Of a stretch of DNA of 64,000 bases, positions 59,469-64,000 are shown in pieces; within the stretch, counting starts at the first letter, position 1; the number at the start of each line of letters is the position of its first letter. Where the stretch lies: positions 96,266 to 160,265 of the forward strand of contig JBFWWP010000010.1 of assembly GCA_050246115.1 (NCBI GenBank). The letters run 5' to 3'. Source of the stretch: JBFWWP01 sp050246115 (GTDB lineage: Bacteria > Planctomycetota > UBA8108 > UBA1146 > JAJFFE01). The notes below the pieces were generated by a model that saw only the letters and a program-made list of their open reading frames with translations, searched no databases and was not told where the DNA came from. A program made the translations under genes and the position numbers.

Positions 59469-60342
59469 GTCGTGCCTCCCTGGATGACGCGGACTCCGGC
59501 CCACACCAACTCCCTCGCCGGGGTACTGGGACCGGGATTCTCGTCTACCCAAGCCGTCGTCGCCTACGGGAAGCCGTCAAGATTTTGGGTGAATCTTGGG
59601 CAGCGCCGGGCCCAAAGCAGGCGCGCGTCACAGATCTTCATCGAGCGGGCTCTCGAAAGCGCGACCGACGTGGACTCTAGCGGTTTCGGCGCGGTCCGTC
59701 ACCCCGCGTCTGGGGTAGGGACGGAGGGAGGTCCTGGCCGAGTTCGCCATTCGAGGGGACCGCTACCGCGAGGCCTTCTGCGCAGCTGCAAGCGACGAAC
59801 TCAGCACGGGTCGTCCGATGAGTTGCTCACTTGGGGTCGGCGTGCGCAGCCTGGCCCTCGAGCTCGATGACTCGGCCAACCCGCTGTAGCCCGAGGAATG
59901 GGTCGACCGGGTCATTGTCCCTCAGGGCTCCGCCACTCGCAGCGAGGCCAACCGGCAGCGCGCGGGGCACGACACCACCGTGCGGGGTGGACGATCCTGG
60001 CGCTCCGGACCTGCACAAGAGTCAAAGGACCAGTTGACGCCGAGATAGCAAGTAACGACAGGGGAGATCGGGATGATCTCGGAGCGGCTCTCGGAAAGCC
60101 CCCTCGTGGCGGCGGTCGAGCCGCAATCCCGGACCTGCCCGGGAAGGGCTTGATCGGGGTCGAGTCGAGTCCCCGATCCGGAGATCGGACACGAAGATGG
60201 GCCTCACGCCGGGATTCGTCGGGCGCCTTCCCGTTGCATCGCTGGACCGGCGTCAGCATGATCCGGGCCTACACCGGGGGCCGCACCCGAACTTACCGCT
60301 TTGCAGCGAATCCCGTGTTCCGACCCGGAAGGAGCGTGCTTC
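59469..60342. other. Long spacer with possible gene remnants
   Basis: About 870 bp without a supportable gene. Two short stretches look protein-like but have no start and no known family: plus strand 59731-59889 (EFAIRGDRYREAF...LALELDDSANPL-stop) and minus strand 59827-59935 (VDPFLGLQRVGRVIELEG). They overlap on opposite strands, so at most one is real. The end is a normal leader with AAGGAG for the gene at 60343. Confidence 0.4.
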
Positions 60343-60909
60343 GTGCCCACTGTTGTCGAACTTTGGCTGCCGATCATCCTTGCGGCGGTGTTCGTCTTCG
60401 TCGTCAGCTCCATCCTGCACATGCTCCTCCCCATCCACCGGGGCGACTACAAGAAGCTACCCGCCGAGTCGGACGTCCTCGACGTCCTCCGCTCCCATCG
60501 CTTACCCCCCGGCAGCTACATGTTTCCGTGCGCGCCGTCCATGAAGGAGATGGGCAGTCCCGAGATGCTCGCCAAGTACCAACAGGGCCCCGTCGGTTTC
60601 GTCACCTTGCTGCCCGCCGGCGTCCCGAACATCGGCAAGAATCTCATTCAGTGGTTCGTCTACACCGTCGTCATCAGCTTCATCGTCGCGTACCTGGCGA
60701 GCCTGGTCCTCCCCAAGGGCGCGCACTACATGACCGTGTTTCGCGTCACCGGCACCGCCGCCATGTTGGTGTACGCCCTCGGCGCCGTACCCGAGTCCAT
60801 TTGGAAGGGCGTGTCTTGGACCATCACCGCGAAGTTCATCTTCGACGGCATTGTCTACGCCCTCGTCACCGCGGGAACCTTCGGCTGGCTGTGGCCGCAA
60901 GTCGCGTGA
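60343..60909 (+). CDS. Hypothetical membrane protein, 3-4 helices
   Basis: 188 residues from a GTG at 60343 with AAGGAG 8 nt upstream. Helix 1 is VVELWLPIILAAVFVFVVSSILHML (about 4-28). A conserved-looking loop follows (HRGDYKKLPAESDVLDVLRSHRLPPGSYMFP, CAPSMKEM). Helices 2-4 are near 100-122, 133-150 and 162-185, and the chain ends GWLWPQVA. The HRGDYKKLP...ALR...L.PG.YMFP pattern recurs in proteins of unknown function that I have seen annotated only as hypothetical. No catalytic residues are evident. It is followed by the YkgJ-like gene after 106 bp. Confidence 0.8.
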   Translation: MPTVVELWLPIILAAVFVFVVSSILHMLLPIHRGDYKKLPAESDVLDVLRSHRLPPGSYMFPCAPSMKEMGSPEMLAKYQQGPVGFVTLLPAGVPNIGKNLIQWFVYTVVISFIVAYLASLVLPKGAHYMTVFRVTGTAAMLVYALGAVPESIWKGVSWTITAKFIFDGIVYALVTAGTFGWLWPQVA

Positions 60910-61015
60910 TGCAGCACGCTCGGGCTGCTTTGCTCCGGGCCGCGAACTCTCGCAGAACGCGCCTGCGAGTCACCGCGATCTGCGCGCCAACGACCCAAGA
61001 TGGTCGAGCGAGCCG

Positions 61016-61855
61016 ATGAATCGGCGCAGGAAGAACAGCACGATCCCTGGCGAGAGCGACAAGGCCAAGCGCGCGCCGAATCGTCGTCGCGGCGCCGCCC
61101 CAACACCAACGCCGTCGTCCCTCGCCGAATCCACTCAGAGCCTGCTCGCCGACACCCAACGCCTCGCGTCCGCCCGCGCCCAACTCGCGGCCATCCGCGA
61201 GCCCCTCTTTGCCGACATGGACGCGCTCGACAACGACCCGACCTACGAGCAACCTCCCGAGCCGCACCGCGCCTGCACCCGCGCCCACAACCGCATGCGC
61301 ATCTCGACCCTCGAGGCCCTCGATATCATTCTGGCCTTCCGCGACCATCCCAAGCTGCGCTCCAAGTGGCCCTCCATTCGCATCCGCATCGCCGCCGCCC
61401 GCGCCCGACTTCGCAACGACGAACGCCGCCAAGCCTATGATTGTCCACTGCTCGAGGGCACGCTGTGCACGGTCCACCACATCGCCAAGCCCATCCCCTG
61501 CCTCGCCTGGAACCCCGGCATGGACTTCACCGAAGCGGGTTGGAACGCCTTCGCCGAACGCGACCAACTCAACGCCACTGCCGTCGCCGAAGACTGGGAA
61601 CTCAAAGCCATCCCCGTCATGCTCACCCACGCCGCCGCCGCCCTCGGCATCGACCTTCGTGACCCTCTCGGCACCGACGACTCCACCCAGGTTGCCGCCG
61701 AGACCTCGTCCGCACGGACCCGGCGCGCCAGCAACCCACGCACGACCCGGACCCAAGCACCTCGCCGCCCCGTTTCGAAGCCACAACCCAAGTCCCGAGC
61801 CAAAACCCGAGCCTCAACCAAGCCCACCGCCAAACGCCGCCCCGTTGATCCCTAG
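61016..61855 (+). CDS. YkgJ-like metal-chelating-domain protein with a basic low-complexity tail
   Basis: 279 residues, three parts. Residues 1-40 are basic and Pro/Thr-rich. A core at about 80-200 resembles the YkgJ zinc/iron-chelating family: Cys87 in RACTRAHNRMRISTLEALDIILA, then CPLLEGTLCTVHHIAKPIPCLAWN (Cys143, Cys151, Cys162), which matches the family's CPxLxxxxCxxYxxRPxxCR. The first family Cys cluster is reduced to one Cys plus His. The last ~50 residues are Arg/Lys/Pro/Thr repeats (RRPVSKPQPKSRAKTRAS), as in nucleic-acid-binding tails. Function unknown. Start ATG at 61016; the upstream frame has no better signal. A tRNA remnant begins 145 bp later. Confidence 0.75.
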   Translation: MNRRRKNSTIPGESDKAKRAPNRRRGAAPTPTPSSLAESTQSLLADTQRLASARAQLAAIREPLFADMDALDNDPTYEQPPEPHRACTRAHNRMRISTLEALDIILAFRDHPKLRSKWPSIRIRIAAARARLRNDERRQAYDCPLLEGTLCTVHHIAKPIPCLAWNPGMDFTEAGWNAFAERDQLNATAVAEDWELKAIPVMLTHAAAALGIDLRDPLGTDDSTQVAAETSSARTRRASNPRTTRTQAPRRPVSKPQPKSRAKTRASTKPTAKRRPVDP

Positions 61856-61999
61856 CCCAACGTCTGGCAAACTCCCCGTTCGCGCACTTCGCGTGCGGCC
61901 GGCACAAGCTGGGGCGACCCTGCCTCCAAGACGTGAGGGCCGAGACTGACCGTAGAGCGTTGCCCCGCGCCTGAAGTCGCGTCGGCAAGTCGCAACCGA

Positions 62000-62060
62000 G
62001 CCCCGTTAGCTCAGCGGATAGAGCACCGGTTTCCTAATCAGTCTGATGGGGGTTCGAAAC
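62000..62060 (+). pseudogene. Partial tRNA-Arg(CCU) remnant
   Basis: The 5' half, GCCCCGTTAGCTCAGC-GGATAGAGCAC and the anticodon loop TTCCTAA, matches the intact tRNA at 62229 apart from small changes. The 3' side of the anticodon stem (TCAGT) does not pair, and after GGGGGTTCGAA the sequence departs with no T-stem or acceptor strand. It looks like one of two tRNA-Arg copies broken by an insertion or recombination at the edge of the acquired region. Confidence 0.75.
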
Positions 62061-62228
62061 GTTCTGCGAGATCAAGCGTTACGTTGCCCTCGAAGAAGCT
62101 GGTAACGGATCGGGAACGGAAGAAAATGTGGTCAGGAGTGACCACGAGTACACTCCGCACGGCCGGTACGCGCCGGCTGATGCGACGGATCCGTGTAGCG
62201 GAGAGTGAGAAATCGGAAACACGACAGT

Positions 62229-62302
62229 GCCCCGTTAGCTCAGCTGGATAGAGCACGGCATTCCTAATGCCGGGGTCACAGGTTCGAATCCTGTACGGGG
62301 TA
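62229..62302 (+). tRNA. tRNA-Arg (anticodon CCU)
   Basis: Full cloverleaf by eye. The acceptor GCCCCGT pairs with ACGGGGT (one G-U); the D-arm is GCTC AGCTGGATA GAGC. The anticodon stem CGGCA/TGCCG encloses TTCCTAA (anticodon CCT, reads AGG). The T-arm is ACAGG TTCGAAT CCTGT. Discriminator base A; CCA is not encoded. AGG codons are rare in the core genes here but frequent in the island gene downstream. Confidence 0.95.
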
Positions 62303-62429
62303 CTTCTCTACCTACCGAAGTCTCGTCTCATTCGTGAACGACGAACAGCGCTACGCCACGTGCAGAATGTGAAGCGGGTCGGGTTGGGTGTCCGGCTGAG
62401 TCGGGCTCCACCTGCGAGAAGGGGACGCA

Positions 62430-63874
62430 GTGACAAGCACCGACTTCACCTATGAGGACCTTCTCGAGTGGTCAGAAAAGCGCCCACTCTGGCAACGAGA
62501 TGCCCTAAGGCGGCTTCTCTCTGGACCGGTAAGTGATACTGACTACGACGAACTCGCTGGACTTGCAGAGACCGAAGCGATCGCGCCACGCGAGGTTTCT
62601 AGTGCAGCCCCTGCGACAACCGACCACGTCCAACCCTCTTCAACGACCAGCCCGTCAGTATCGCTTCTAGACCTCGACTCGATTGCTCATGTGGGCGCCC
62701 TTGCCCCGGGCCCAATTCCGTTCGGTGAGTCAGGCCTCACGGTCGTCTACGGCGAGAACGCCTCCGGAAAGTCCGGAGTTGCAAGTGTATTCAAGCGAGC
62801 ATGCAGAGCACTGGCTGTGAACCGCCCTATGCTCCCGAACCTAAATGAACCAGATCCCGGCAAACCTGCCTCTGCAGAGATTTCCTACCGAGTGACCGAC
62901 GGTACCAACTCGAACGACTGCAAGCATCTCTGGATTGACGGCCAGACGACGCCGAAGGACCTTCGGTCAGTGAATGTGTTCGATGTTGAGTGCGCTTCTG
63001 CCCAAGTGGCTAAGGCGAACCACATTGAGTACACGCCGACGTTGCTTTCGGTCTTTCGCGAACTCGCTCACACCTGCGAAGAAGTAAAGGACCGTCTCAC
63101 AAAGAAGGAGACTCAGCTCGGGAGCCGTCCAGCAGTGTTGGTTGGACTGGAACTCGAGGAGGGCACAGCAGCTGCCACATTCGTAGAGAGGCTCAGCGGA
63201 GAGAGCTCGGCAGAAGTACTCGAGTCGCTGTGTGACGTCAGCGAAGAGGAGAACGCGCACCTGGAAAGTCTCAACAAGAGCCTGTCTGGAGACCCAGCCA
63301 GGGCTATGAAGATCTCGGAAGACTTGCTCGCGACAGCGAGAGAACTTCGGCGAGTGGTCGAAATTTCAGTTGCCTCATTGTCTGATGAAGCGTTCGAGAG
63401 CGTTCGAGAACTTGTTTCTGACGCGGTGACAAAGAGAGACGCTGCAGAGATCGCACGTGAAACCGCTTTCACGGACGTTCACCTGGAGGGCGTGGGAGGC
63501 GATGTTTGGAGTGTGCTTTGGGAGTCAGCGCGCCGGTATTCCGAATCTGAAGCCTACGGGGCGGAGTCGTTCCCGGTCACCGGTGAGGAAAGTCGCTGCG
63601 TCCTCTGTCAGCAGCCGCTCGATGAGGCGGCACGGGATCGCCTTGGAAGCTTCGAGCAGTTCGTTCAGGCCGATACGAAAAAGGTGCTAGCTGCGGCTAG
63701 GCGGTGCGTCGAGTCGCGGCTGGCGAAACTAAGGGCACTTGAGATACCAACGGCTCGTCAGGCAGTGCGGGCGCTCGCGACCGACCACGAAGGAATTGCC
63801 GAGTCTACGCGTCGCTTCCTTGTCGTTTGTAAGCTTCGTCGGCGTTGGCTACTTCAGCAACTCGAAAGCCTAAG
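62430..63874 (+). pseudogene. AAA ATPase with Rad50-type CxxC hook motif, interrupted by an IS21-family element
   Basis: An open frame from GTG 62430 (GGGGACGCA upstream) gives 481 codons, then runs into the end of an insertion sequence. N-terminal ~95 residues: FTYEDLLEWSEKRPLWQRDALRRLLSG, a helical domain seen before ATPases in defence-type genes. Walker A GENASGKS at 108-115 in LTVVYGENASGKSGVASVFKRAC is of the AAA_13/RloC/Rad50-like type. A long helical stretch carries CVLC (390-393) in SRCVLCQQPLDEAARDRL, resembling a zinc hook. Walker B and the effector part are missing, cut off by the insertion. GC is visibly lower than the neighbours and codons such as AGA, GTA and ATA are common, so it was acquired. 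Defence function is inferred from fold and context. Confidence 0.8.
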
Positions 63875-64000
63875 TGTCACCGGTCACTCAAAACCGGCCA
63901 CTAGCGGTCACTTCAAAACCAGCCACTTCCGAGCCTTTGCACCCATGAGAAAGATCACGTCCCGGAAAGGGGCGCGATCGGGATGGCAAACAGGCTCAAA
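63875..64000 (+). mobile_element. IS21-family insertion sequence, left end (continues past the window)
   Basis: Starts TGTCACC at 63875 with two internal direct repeats of the terminal motif, GGTCACTCAAAACCGGCCACT (63882-63902, given here as its consensus GGTCACT-CAAAACC-GGCCACT) and a close copy at 63906-63927. Multiple terminal repeats and a TG end are characteristic of IS21 elements. The transposase start (63983) follows. It sits inside the ATPase reading frame. Confidence 0.8.
63983..64000 (+). CDS. istA: IS21-family transposase IstA, first codons only
   Basis: The last 18 bases of the window read ATGGCAAACAGGCTCAAA, i.e. MANRLK, which is the usual opening of IS21-family IstA transposases (MANRLKM...), preceded by GGGGCGCGATCGGG. 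The rest lies outside. The call rests on this start plus the IS21-like terminal repeats just upstream. Confidence 0.7.

Noticed and set aside
59731..59889. Short protein-like frame EFAIRGDRYREAF...LALELDDSANPL
   Set aside because: No start codon with a ribosome site, preceded by an in-frame stop, no family recognised, and an equally plausible frame lies on the other strand.

Overview
The window is about 64 kb of GC-rich bacterial chromosome that most resembles a member of the Planctomycetota. The signs are several large secreted proteins with dockerin-like Ca-binding repeats and a Cys-rich tail, transmembrane Ser/Thr kinases carrying TPR arms, a kinase gene paired with an ECF-type sigma factor, and dense GC-rich spacers full of short dispersed repeats. 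This assignment is inference; no rRNA is present.

Layout. 1-885 holds the start of valS. 1787-6775 carries a secreted active/inactive M16 peptidase pair and a SthA-like flavoprotein. 6795-13676 carries a 3-hydroxyacyl-CoA dehydrogenase, a periplasmic PpiC isomerase, the TrkA/TrkH potassium system and an M20 peptidase. 13918-15907 has a SelW-type selenoprotein followed by ettA. 16390-20313 is a 1,307-residue modular surface protein. 20439-21702 is a repeat nursery: a RAYT transposase, its probable REP palindromes and a MITE. 21708-30064 holds a kinase/sigma pair and a dockerin/FG-GAP/DD-carboxypeptidase fusion. 30282-50324 is mostly housekeeping and redox metabolism (AGE-fold epimerase, PepF, LeuRS, NUDIX-MBL fusion, glutathione peroxidase, a second selenoprotein, FumC, ArsC-GAF fusion, ApaH, FluC, MFS, a flavoprotein and two RNA methyltransferases). 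50371-61855 carries an amidase lipoprotein, a rhodanese/MauE pair, two cohesin/dockerin-like proteins, an orphan TPR kinase and a YkgJ-like protein. 62000-64000 is the edge of an acquired region: a broken tRNA-Arg, an intact tRNA-Arg(CCU), and a lower-GC AAA ATPase gene cut by an IS21-family element.

The most notable result is that two genes are readable only if an in-frame UGA is selenocysteine. One is a SelW/Rdx-like protein with CxxU (13918-14154). The other is a thioredoxin-fold protein with UxxC and a TPR-like tail (39634-40215). In both, the UGA falls exactly at a redox-Cys position, and a hairpin with an AGUU-type apical loop starts 22-24 nt after the UGA, as expected of a bacterial SECIS. 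A standard ORF caller would miss or split both. Other redox genes (Cys-type glutathione peroxidase, ArsC fused to an fRMsr-like GAF domain, rhodanese + MauE) fit an organism invested in thiol/selenol chemistry.

Four non-coding repeat families were found by eye: a 181-185 bp MITE with near-perfect inverted ends and TTA flanks, a REP-like palindrome around the RAYT, a ~165 bp element of unknown kind, and a 16-bp tandem repeat upstream of a methyltransferase gene.
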